DNA from: JADKAC01 sp964492065 | GTDB lineage: Bacteria > Bacteroidota > Bacteroidia > Chitinophagales > BACL12 | Direction: 5' to 3' | Assembly (NCBI GenBank): GCA_964492065.1 | Contig: CAZBHH010000031.1 | Coordinates: 1-24,035, forward strand | Length of the DNA stretch: 24,035 bases | Program-made: the position numbers and the translations under genes | Notes under the pieces: model-generated | The model's database searches: none | What the model was told of the DNA's origin: nothing | Seen by the model: the letters and a program-made list of their open reading frames with translations, nothing else | In this document: positions 7,724-14,792 of the stretch, piece by piece | Layout of the letters: each line of letters opens with the position of its first letter | Position numbering within the stretch: position 1 is the stretch's first letter

Positions 7724-9376
7724 TTATTTTTTAAAATACGGTGAAAGTTCATTTTCAAAATAGTGCATCGCATTTTTTACCGGCAATGGCAGGCCGCCGC
7801 CCAGCGCACACAGCGAGCCTTTCTCCAGCGTCTCCACCAGGTCGTCAAATAGCGTGCGTTCAATCTTATAGGAATCCCCCTGCGCTTTCGACAACATCTC
7901 GGCGCCTCTGACAGAGCCCAGTCGGCAGGGGAAACATTTACCGCAACTCTCATGGGCGGTAAATTCAAATAAGTGTTCGATGTATTGTATCAGCGGAAAT
8001 TCTTCCGGTATGCACACCACCGAGGCATGCCCGAGTAAGAATCCATTTTGGCTGAAGCTTTCAAAGTCCACAGTCAAATCATCGATTTTGGATACGGGTA
8101 CCAGTCCGCCCAAAGGGCCGCCGATCTGAAGTGCTTTGATATTGTGGTTAAATCCGCCGCCCAATTCGCTCACCACGGTGCGCAGCGGCGTGCCCATTTC
8201 CACTTCGTATAATCCGGGATTGTTGAAGTAACCGTCCAGGCAAACGAGTTTTGTGCCCTTGGATTTTTCGGTTCCGGCTTGTGCATAAGCGGCGCCGCCT
8301 TCGCGAATGATATAGGGCAGGCAGGCGAGCGTTTCGACATTATTCACCACCGTGGGTTTGTTAAACAATCCCTGCTGTGCAGGATACGGCGGACGCACCC
8401 GCACTTCCGGCCGTTGTCCTTCTATGGAAGATAACAGCGCCGTTTCCTCACCGCAGATATAGGCGCCTTGTGCTTTAATCACTTTAAAATCGAAGCTGAA
8501 ATCCGTTCCCAGGATATGCTCTCCGCATAAACCGGCAGCATATAATTTTTTCAATTCCTTTTCGACAATGCGCACCGCTTCGGGATATTCCGCCCGGATA
8601 TACAATACACCCCACTGCGCACCGATGACGTATCCGCTGATCAACATGCCGAGCAATACGCTGTGCGGTCGCTCTTCCAGTAAATAGCGGTCGCTATAGG
8701 CTCCCGGATCGCCTTCGTCGGCATTGCACACCACAAATTTTATTTCGGACGGCGTATTCCGGCAGCTCTCCATTTTAATGGCCATCGGAAATCCGGCGCC
8801 GCCACGTCCCCGCACATTGGATTGGCGGATTTCTTCCAATAATTGCTCCGGCGTTTGCTGCAATGCCGTCCCCAATAACTTATAAAATGCATCCATACCG
8901 GGAAACGGCTCGGTAAGAATCTGCCTGCCGTAATGCTGCACATTGTACTTATCCATCCTGGGCAAAGCAGAGTCTTTTATAGAGGCGATATCCTGAATTG
9001 CATCTCCGGAATAACTGTTTCCATTGTAATGAAACGAATGATTTTCATGACAGCGGCCGAGGCAACACATAACGCCAATTTCACTGCTGTCGAAATGTTG
9101 TTTCAGTATTTCTTCTACGGCGGGTTGTGTACCTGCCGTCAGACACGCCGACCCATTGCACACGTACACCTTTTTACCCGCATTGTCCGGCCGGGTAAAA
9201 TCGTAAAATGTGGCGCTGCCATACACATTTGCCTTTCCGATTAAAAATTCTTTGGCCAGGTCTTCCATTGCCTGAACATCCGGTGTGCCGTTGCCTTTGG
9301 CCAGGGTTCCTATTCTATCAAACAGGTTATCTGTTAAGCCTTTCCTGCCGGAAAGTTCACTGAGATTTTTTGACAT
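7724..9376 (-). CDS. NuoE-NuoF fusion: NAD- and FMN-binding subunit of formate dehydrogenase
   Basis: This 550-residue protein fuses two modules. The first ~125 residues are a thioredoxin-like [2Fe-2S] domain of NuoE type, with Cys73-x4-Cys78 and Cys105-x3-Cys109. The rest is NuoF-like: GRGGAGFP at about 190-197 for FMN binding, CNADEGDPGAYSDR at about 217-230, an ICGEETALL segment, and the [4Fe-4S] motif ESCGKCFPC (Cys478, 481, 484) with Cys523 in GSLCALG. Such subunits (FdsB/HoxF/NuoF) accept electrons from the catalytic subunit and reduce NAD+ in the cytoplasm. The N-terminal helical part of ordinary NuoE is short. Because the E-type domain is fused, no separate FdsG is needed and none is seen. 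It is the first gene of the operon, with fdhF 6 bp downstream. NADP or another acceptor is possible; NAD is the family norm. Confidence 0.9.
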   Translation of the reverse strand: MSKNLSELSGRKGLTDNLFDRIGTLAKGNGTPDVQAMEDLAKEFLIGKANVYGSATFYDFTRPDNAGKKVYVCNGSACLTAGTQPAVEEILKQHFDSSEIGVMCCLGRCHENHSFHYNGNSYSGDAIQDIASIKDSALPRMDKYNVQHYGRQILTEPFPGMDAFYKLLGTALQQTPEQLLEEIRQSNVRGRGGAGFPMAIKMESCRNTPSEIKFVVCNADEGDPGAYSDRYLLEERPHSVLLGMLISGYVIGAQWGVLYIRAEYPEAVRIVEKELKKLYAAGLCGEHILGTDFSFDFKVIKAQGAYICGEETALLSSIEGQRPEVRVRPPYPAQQGLFNKPTVVNNVETLACLPYIIREGGAAYAQAGTEKSKGTKLVCLDGYFNNPGLYEVEMGTPLRTVVSELGGGFNHNIKALQIGGPLGGLVPVSKIDDLTVDFESFSQNGFLLGHASVVCIPEEFPLIQYIEHLFEFTAHESCGKCFPCRLGSVRGAEMLSKAQGDSYKIERTLFDDLVETLEKGSLCALGGGLPLPVKNAMHYFENELSPYFKK

Positions 9377-9404
9377 AAGCTGTTTTTAAAAAATGCCTTC
9401 CAAC

Positions 9405-9412
9405 CAAAAATA
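9405..9412 (-). promoter_or_regulatory. Candidate -7 promoter element of the formate dehydrogenase operon
   Basis: Read on the minus strand this is TATTTTTG, an exact TAnnTTTG match, 28 bp upstream of the ATG at 9376. No TTG lies at the expected -33 spacing, so support is moderate. A downstream location of the operon start fits. Confidence 0.35.
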
Positions 9413-9660
9413 AGAATTTTAATGCTATTTGTCGATTAGATAATTATTATGCAGTATTTTCCCGGAACGGTTTGCAGTCAATTAAATGTTATCGCATTGA
9501 TTTGCAGTACAATGCCTGATTTGTACTCCAATCGGCACTCCCTGAATTATTGCCGATTTGTAAATTTCTTCCCCGGTTTTCGGCGTTTTGCACGGAAAAA
9601 CAGCGGGAATTTAGCAAGGCAAAAGAATAGCTCAATTGTGATTTATTTTTAAAACACCTA

Positions 9661-9690
9661 TTGTTTTATAAAAAATCGTATTTATATTTG
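9661..9690 (+). promoter_or_regulatory. Bacteroidota-type promoter upstream of the small membrane protein gene
   Basis: TTG at 9661-9663, 19 bp, then TATATTTG at 9683-9690. This fits the -33/-7 architecture (TTTG-N19-TAnnTTTG) known from Bacteroidota. It lies about 80 bp before the ATG at 9772 and supports that short frame as a real transcribed gene. Confidence 0.5.
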
Positions 9691-9771
9691 GTAAGAATAG
9701 TGACTGAAAAATACGCTTACCCTCCGGCTATTTTGCAATTTTTTGTGTTTAACCAATTAACCGTCACCATC

Positions 9772-9975
9772 ATGGCAGCGCTCAACGAAATTCCGGGAGA
9801 TAACAAGTCGAATGCAGATAAGATATCCATGCATATCGAACAAATGGCACACTTGCGGTCGAAGCAGGAGGCAAACGAAAGCAGGTTTATCGAAGCGCTG
9901 AGTTGGATTATCGTCTTGGGGCTAATTGCGGCGGTGGTGTATATGGTCGTGAATTTTAAAGAGCTGTTTACTTAA
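9772..9975 (+). CDS. Small single-span membrane protein, unknown function
   Basis: The 67-residue product has a charged N-terminal half with a helical stretch (ISMHIEQMAHLRSKQEANES) followed by one membrane segment (about residues 43-61, rich in I, V, L, A) and a short polar tail ending KELFT. I chose the ATG at 9772 rather than 9661 because the upstream 37 codons overlap the candidate promoter and give no extra sensible structure. The gene converges on fdhD and overlaps its 3' end by 4 bp. It is the only plus-strand gene between the two formate dehydrogenase loci. No family was recognised. Function is unknown; small tail-like membrane peptides often associate with larger complexes, but that is only a possibility here. 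Confidence 0.6.
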   Translation: MAALNEIPGDNKSNADKISMHIEQMAHLRSKQEANESRFIEALSWIIVLGLIAAVVYMVVNFKELFT

Positions 9976-10772
9976 TCCATTATCACGTATTTGACACCGC
10001 TGTAAACGGTAAATTTATTATTGCGGCAGAACGCCATTAGGGTAATGCCGGCTTCCTTACACTGATGCACGGCTAAGCTGGTAGGCGCCGATACGGCGGC
10101 GAGGAAGGGGATACCGGCGGCATAGGTCTTACTTACGATTTCATACGATATGCGGCCGCTGACGATCAGGCAGGCGGCTTCTTTCAAGGTGTTGCGCATC
10201 AATAAATCGCCGACAGCTTTATCCACGGCATTGTGCCTGCCGATATCTTCCTTTATCGTCAACAAATTTCCCGATATATCGAAAATGGCGGCAGCGTGTG
10301 ATCCGCCTGAGCTCTCAAATGTCCCCTGGTTTTTACGCATTATTTCGAACATGCCGTTTACCAGAGATGCTTTGATTTTTTTGGTATGTATCAATCTGCC
10401 ATTCAGGTCGATATTCAATTCGGTGCGTCCGCATAATCCGCAACTGGTGACAGAGACGAGTGTGCGCTGCGCCATTGCGTCGAGATGTAGTGTTTCCGGT
10501 TCGGCGCTCACATTGAGCCCGGTGATATACCCCTGTGTATTTTTCGTAGTTATTAAAATCAAGGGGTTCTCTTTTTCGGTGTAAATACCTTCGGCATATA
10601 ACAGTCCACGCACCAGTTCCCGTTCATCGCCCGGGGTGTACATGGTTATCGTAAATGGCTTGCCGTTTATAGAAATGCTCAGCATTTCCTCTATTGCCAG
10701 CGCATCTCGTGTTTTAATTGTCTTACCGGCCTCGTATTTGGTTCCGCTGAATAGTGAAGTGGATTTTACCAT
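9972..10772 (-). CDS. fdhD: FdhD, sulfurtransferase required for formate dehydrogenase activity
   Basis: The 266-residue protein is a full-length FdhD. It shows the signature CGLCG with Cys111 and Cys114, the redox pair equivalent to the CxxC of E. coli FdhD, and later the conserved EDIGRHNAVDK and SGRISYEIV blocks. FdhD takes sulfur from a cysteine desulfurase and inserts it into the molybdenum cofactor before it is loaded into formate dehydrogenase. This matches the presence of a formate dehydrogenase operon 600 bp away on the same strand and an IscS-type desulfurase elsewhere in the window. It is separated from tyrosine phenol-lyase upstream by about 200 bp, so it probably has its own promoter. 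Confidence 0.95.
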   Translation of the reverse strand: MVKSTSLFSGTKYEAGKTIKTRDALAIEEMLSISINGKPFTITMYTPGDERELVRGLLYAEGIYTEKENPLILITTKNTQGYITGLNVSAEPETLHLDAMAQRTLVSVTSCGLCGRTELNIDLNGRLIHTKKIKASLVNGMFEIMRKNQGTFESSGGSHAAAIFDISGNLLTIKEDIGRHNAVDKAVGDLLMRNTLKEAACLIVSGRISYEIVSKTYAAGIPFLAAVSAPTSLAVHQCKEAGITLMAFCRNNKFTVYSGVKYVIMD

Positions 10773-10975
10773 GGTGTCTTTCCCGACATAAATCTAAGCA
10801 TTCTTTAATGCGCACTAAAGTTTCAGGTAAAATTATCCATCGTCAATACGCAGCGCATTGGATTATTTTAAATGCGGTGTTGGAATGTATTTAGTCGATG
10901 CCGCTACAACAATCAGCGGAATCGGGTGTACAAATGCTTAACGCTTCACAGTCAAATCGTGTGCATTCGCCCCTG

Positions 10976-12355
10976 TCACAGTTTTTCAAATCTGGCCTGG
11001 AAGAATCGCAGGTATTTCGGTTCGTACACCATTTTCAATCCTTTGATTTTCTTGCGGCGCTCATATACAAACGCAGCAGATTCCGCAATGACATCCATAT
11101 GTGCCTGGGTGTAAACCCGGCGAGGCACCGTGAAGCGCACTAATTCCAATTTGGGATAGTAATTTTTGCCGTTTGCTTTTCTGCCGGCAGACACAATTCC
11201 CCTTTCCATGGTGCGCACTCCCGAATCCAGGTATAACTCGGCGGCTAATGTCTGTGCCGGGAAGTTATCCTGTGGGATATGCGGTAAAAACTTTTTCGCA
11301 TCCACAAAAATGCCATGGCCGCCAATGGGTTTTACAATAGGAATATTATACTCCATCATCTTATTGCCGAGATAAATCACCTGGCCTACCCTCGCTTTGA
11401 TGTGGTCGGCGCTTACGCTTTCGGTTATGCCGATAGCCATTGCTTCCATATCGCGGCCCGCAAGCCCGCCGTAGGTGTGGAGGCCTTCATAAACCACTAC
11501 CATATTGCGTGCCTCTTCAAAAATATCCCATTCATTCACGGCTAAAAATCCGCCGATATTGACAAGCGCATCTTTTTTTGCACTCATGGTAGCGCCATCG
11601 GTGTATGCATTAATTTCTTTTACTATTTCCTTTATGCTTTTGTCTGCATATCCTTTTTCTTTTTGCTGGATGAAATACGCATTTTCAGCAACCCGTGTCA
11701 TATCGTGGATGATGCGTATTTTGTGTTTTTTCGTCAGCGCTCTCAGCTCTTTCAGGTTCTGCATACTGATCGGCTGGCCGCCAGCCATATTCACACTTGT
11801 CGCTATACTGACATAGGGAATTTTCTTGGCGCCGTGTTTTTCTATAAGTTTTTCCAGTTTGGTCAAATCGACATTTCCCTTAAACGGGAATTCATTTTCC
11901 GGATCGTGTGCCTCGTCGATGATGATATCTTCAAATCTGCCGCCGGCGAGTTCCTGGTGCAGGCGTGTCGTGGTAAAATACATATTGCCCGGAATGATAT
12001 CGCCTTTCTTAATTAATATTCTCGAGAGAATATTTTCGGCGCCCCTTCCCTGGTGTGTAGGTATTAAATATTTATACCCGTACACATCCCTTACCACTTC
12101 TTCCAGGTTATAAAAATTTCGGCTGCCGGCATAGGCTTCATCGCCCAGCATCATCCCCGACCACTGCCTGTCGCTCATCGCCGATGTGCCGCTGTCGGTT
12201 AACAGGTCGATATACACATCGTCTGATCTTAATAAAAAGGTATTATACCCGGCTTCCTGTAAAGCCTTTTTCCGTTGGGCGGGTGTTGTCATCTTCAGCA
12301 ACTCCACCATTTTCATTTTATAAGGTTCAGCCCAGCTTCTCTTTAAATTTTTCAT
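10976..12355 (-). CDS. tpl: Tyrosine phenol-lyase (beta-tyrosinase), PLP-dependent
   Basis: This 459-residue enzyme belongs to the tryptophanase/tyrosine phenol-lyase family and should split L-tyrosine into phenol, pyruvate and ammonia. The PLP lysine is Lys260 in SAKKD. Features that favour tyrosine phenol-lyase over tryptophanase are Arg385 in TMERG (tryptophanases carry an aliphatic residue in VEIG), Thr128 in NMYFTTTR, and the LRFF pair Phe451-Phe452 near the C-terminus (tryptophanases have LRHF). YIDLLTDSGTSAMSD and PTHQGRGAEN are family hallmarks. The ATG at 12355 is preferred to a TTG two codons upstream. The pyruvate can feed fermentation; phenol would be excreted. It sits between an enoyl-CoA hydratase gene and fdhD with gaps over 130 bp. 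Substrate preference (Tyr against Trp) is inferred from these residues only. Confidence 0.82.
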   Translation of the reverse strand: MKNLKRSWAEPYKMKMVELLKMTTPAQRKKALQEAGYNTFLLRSDDVYIDLLTDSGTSAMSDRQWSGMMLGDEAYAGSRNFYNLEEVVRDVYGYKYLIPTHQGRGAENILSRILIKKGDIIPGNMYFTTTRLHQELAGGRFEDIIIDEAHDPENEFPFKGNVDLTKLEKLIEKHGAKKIPYVSIATSVNMAGGQPISMQNLKELRALTKKHKIRIIHDMTRVAENAYFIQQKEKGYADKSIKEIVKEINAYTDGATMSAKKDALVNIGGFLAVNEWDIFEEARNMVVVYEGLHTYGGLAGRDMEAMAIGITESVSADHIKARVGQVIYLGNKMMEYNIPIVKPIGGHGIFVDAKKFLPHIPQDNFPAQTLAAELYLDSGVRTMERGIVSAGRKANGKNYYPKLELVRFTVPRRVYTQAHMDVIAESAAFVYERRKKIKGLKMVYEPKYLRFFQARFEKL

Positions 12356-12496
12356 TTTCAATTTTTATGTTGTATCCGTAATATGATTAATAAAATTCCA
12401 ATTGCAATTCCTTCGCAGCCATTCTCATCGCCTCACTATAAGTTCCGATTATTATTCAATTGCATTATTGCATGCGCTTTGTAGCAGAGACATCCA

Positions 12497-13285
12497 TTAC
12501 GCCCCTTTGAAAACCGGTTTGCGCTTTTCTAAAAACGCATTGGTGCCTTCGACGAAATCCTCGGTTTCGAGGCATTGGGCAAATTGTGCAATTTCGGTTT
12601 TGTACGAATCGCCGACGCTGCCGCCGCTGCGGAAATGCGCATTCACGCACTGAATTACTTTTCCCACTGCTATCGGCCCTTTGGTAAATATTTTTTTCAG
12701 CAATTCTTCACATTTGGGTATCAGTTCGCTTTGCGGCACTACGTAATTTACCAGGCCTAATTCTTTTGCCATCGCCGCATTGACGCTGTCGCCCGTCATC
12801 AACAGTTCCATTGCCTTGCCTTTGCCGATCAATTCTATCATGCGCTGCGTGCCTCCATATCCCGGTATCAATCCCAAATTCACTTCGGGTTGTCCGAAGA
12901 TTGCATTTTCGGATGCCACCCGCAGATGACAAGCCATAGCCAACTCCGATCCGCCGCCGAGCGCATATCCGTTGACGGCGGCAATCACCGGCTTGGGAAA
13001 ATTTTCGATTTTGTCGAACGTGTCGTGCCCGCTTTCGCTCATGGTTCGGCCCTGCGATGGCGTAAAATCCGCAAACTCCGAAATATCGGCGCCTGCGACG
13101 AACGATTTTTCGCCGGCGCCGGTAATGATTACGCCTTTCACCTCGTCGTGATACAAATATTCTTCAAATGTCTCATCCAATTCCACTATGGTTTTAATGT
13201 TGAGCGCATTTAATTGTTTCGGGCGATTTATGGTGATATAGAGTATTGAATTCCTGACTTCTGTCAATATATTTTCCGGCTGCAT
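12497..13285 (-). CDS. Enoyl-CoA hydratase/isomerase (crotonase family)
   Basis: The product is 262 residues, the usual size for a single-domain crotonase. The oxyanion-hole segments SFVAGADI (about 61-68) and ALGGGSELAMAC (about 108-119) are present, and both catalytic glutamates of hydratases are kept: Glu114 in GGGSELA and Glu134 in GQPEVNLG. The GYGGTQRM block follows. It hydrates trans-2-enoyl-CoA, for example crotonyl-CoA, in beta-oxidation or butyrate-type metabolism; the chain-length preference cannot be read. The start at 13285 (MQPENILTEV) gives the standard N-terminus. A longer frame reaching 13480 would run into the divergent mutA gene and add an unconserved 65 residues. It is divergent from mutA with 67 bp between. 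Confidence 0.9.
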   Translation of the reverse strand: MQPENILTEVRNSILYITINRPKQLNALNIKTIVELDETFEEYLYHDEVKGVIITGAGEKSFVAGADISEFADFTPSQGRTMSESGHDTFDKIENFPKPVIAAVNGYALGGGSELAMACHLRVASENAIFGQPEVNLGLIPGYGGTQRMIELIGKGKAMELLMTGDSVNAAMAKELGLVNYVVPQSELIPKCEELLKKIFTKGPIAVGKVIQCVNAHFRSGGSVGDSYKTEIAQFAQCLETEDFVEGTNAFLEKRKPVFKGA

Positions 13286-13304
13286 ATCAAATTCTGTTTT
13301 TTCA

Positions 13305-13312
13305 CAAATATA
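13305..13312 (-). promoter_or_regulatory. Candidate -7 promoter element of the enoyl-CoA hydratase gene
   Basis: The minus strand reads TATATTTG, an exact TAnnTTTG match, 19 bp before the ATG at 13285. It lies inside the 67-bp divergent intergenic region shared with mutA. No good -33 box was found. Confidence 0.35.
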
Positions 13313-13352
13313 AAGGCTCTGTTTGGTATGCTTTATCTTTACAACGCATAAT

Positions 13353-14792
13353 ATGTCAACAGGCAACAATATATTTTCCCAATGGCCGCCGACGGACAAA
13401 CAGCAATGGCTGGAACAGGTGCGCAAAGACCTGAAAGGCGCCGATTTTAATAAAACACTCGTATCTGAATACGGCGGCATTCGGGTTGAACCCGTTTATA
13501 CCCAATCGGATATTCCCGAATCAGAACCCTTTGAAGACAGCGACTTTGAAGAAATGCTGGATTTCGAAGATGAAGACACCCATGCAATTACCTGGAGCAT
13601 CTGCCGCGAGCTGACGTTTGCGGCTGATACTGATATCTATACCCTGGGCGATCCGGAGCGAAACAACGGCGCAATGTGTATGCGCATCAGCGGCGATATC
13701 CCGCTATTTCTCCGGCAATTCCGCCTCGTGCGGCCGGACGCAAATCACTTTACACTGCATATAGACAGCGACTTGGCGGAACATGAAATCGTCGTTCAAT
13801 ACCGCGACCTGATTAACAATATCGGCGGTCATCAAATATATATTACGGCCATCGAATTTGATCCTATCGGCTATTGGCTGAAAAAGGGAGTGGTACAAAA
13901 CCGCGAAGCTTCGTTTAATAACCTCGCCGAATTGTACGTCAAATTGTCGCCGAGGCTGCACGATTGCAAATTGTTCCATATCGATTGCTCTATTCTTGCC
14001 GAGGCGGGCGCCGGTATTATTCAGCAACTGGCTTACGGACTCGCCATCGCTGCGGAGTACATTTCGGGACTTGCAAAACGCAATGTTCCCGTCGAAGAAA
14101 TATTTCAACTCATGCATTTCAGAGTCAGTGTCGGCAGCGAGTACTTTTTTGAAATCGCAAAGTTACGTGCGCTGCGTCGCTTGTGGATTAACTTGCTCAA
14201 GGCATATATCCCCGACATGGATTATGTCTTTCCCGCATATATTCATGCGGTAGTAACGCAAACGAATATCGCTGCCGAAGATCCGCATACGAATATTCTG
14301 CGGGCGACAACCGAGGCGATGAGCGCCGTTTTAGGCGGATGTGAAACGCTGAGTATTTTGCCTTACGACCTGCACTGCCAACCGAAAGATCCGAATGCCG
14401 GGCGGCTCGCTTTGAATATCCAGCATATCCTGCGCTATGAATCTAACTTAGACGCCTGCCGCGACATGGCGGAAGGCGCCTATTACATTGAAGCGCTGAC
14501 CACCGCCATCGCCGAAAGCGCCTGGGAATACTTTACGGAAATTCAAGGCAAGGGCGGATTTATCGCTCTGATGCATGCCGGAAAGATACAGGAGGACATA
14601 CGCACCAATCGCGAAAAAACAGAAGCTGATTTTGCAGAGGGCAGCCTGAAGTTGATCGGTGTAAATGCATTTATCAATACCGCTGCGCCTATTCAAAGAG
14701 ATGAGGCGCCTGTTGCACCAGGAAACCCGGTATCATTCGAACCTCTAACGCCTTTTTACTTTAAAGGAAACGACGAAGCGCATGTATCCTGA
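13353..14792 (+). CDS. mutA: Methylmalonyl-CoA mutase small subunit (MutA)
   Basis: This 479-residue protein has the barrel domain of the non-catalytic subunit of heterodimeric methylmalonyl-CoA mutase. The N-terminal WPPTDKQQWLEQVRKDLKG segment and the LRALRRLWINLL and GGCETLSILPYD segments parallel those of MutB. There is no DxHxxG cobalamin motif, and the protein ends without a B12-binding domain. The ATG at 13353 is chosen because a TTG in frame at 13323 adds ten codons that are not family-like. Its stop lies 11 bp inside mutB, so the two are translationally coupled and form one enzyme that interconverts (R)-methylmalonyl-CoA and succinyl-CoA. No cobalamin riboswitch fits in the 67-bp upstream gap. 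Confidence 0.9.
   Translation: MSTGNNIFSQWPPTDKQQWLEQVRKDLKGADFNKTLVSEYGGIRVEPVYTQSDIPESEPFEDSDFEEMLDFEDEDTHAITWSICRELTFAADTDIYTLGDPERNNGAMCMRISGDIPLFLRQFRLVRPDANHFTLHIDSDLAEHEIVVQYRDLINNIGGHQIYITAIEFDPIGYWLKKGVVQNREASFNNLAELYVKLSPRLHDCKLFHIDCSILAEAGAGIIQQLAYGLAIAAEYISGLAKRNVPVEEIFQLMHFRVSVGSEYFFEIAKLRALRRLWINLLKAYIPDMDYVFPAYIHAVVTQTNIAAEDPHTNILRATTEAMSAVLGGCETLSILPYDLHCQPKDPNAGRLALNIQHILRYESNLDACRDMAEGAYYIEALTTAIAESAWEYFTEIQGKGGFIALMHAGKIQEDIRTNREKTEADFAEGSLKLIGVNAFINTAAPIQRDEAPVAPGNPVSFEPLTPFYFKGNDEAHVS

Noticed and set aside
10976..12355. Tryptophanase (tnaA)
   Set aside because: The residues at the ring-binding positions (MERG Arg, LRFF) follow tyrosine phenol-lyase; tryptophanase remains the fallback.
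13286..13352. Cobalamin riboswitch in front of mutA
   Set aside because: The gap to the divergent gene is only 67 bp, too short for a cobalamin riboswitch, and no B12-box-like sequence is seen.
12497..13480. 327-residue version of the enoyl-CoA hydratase
   Set aside because: The extra 65 residues overlap the mutA gene on the other strand and do not look like crotonase; the start at 13285 gives the normal length.
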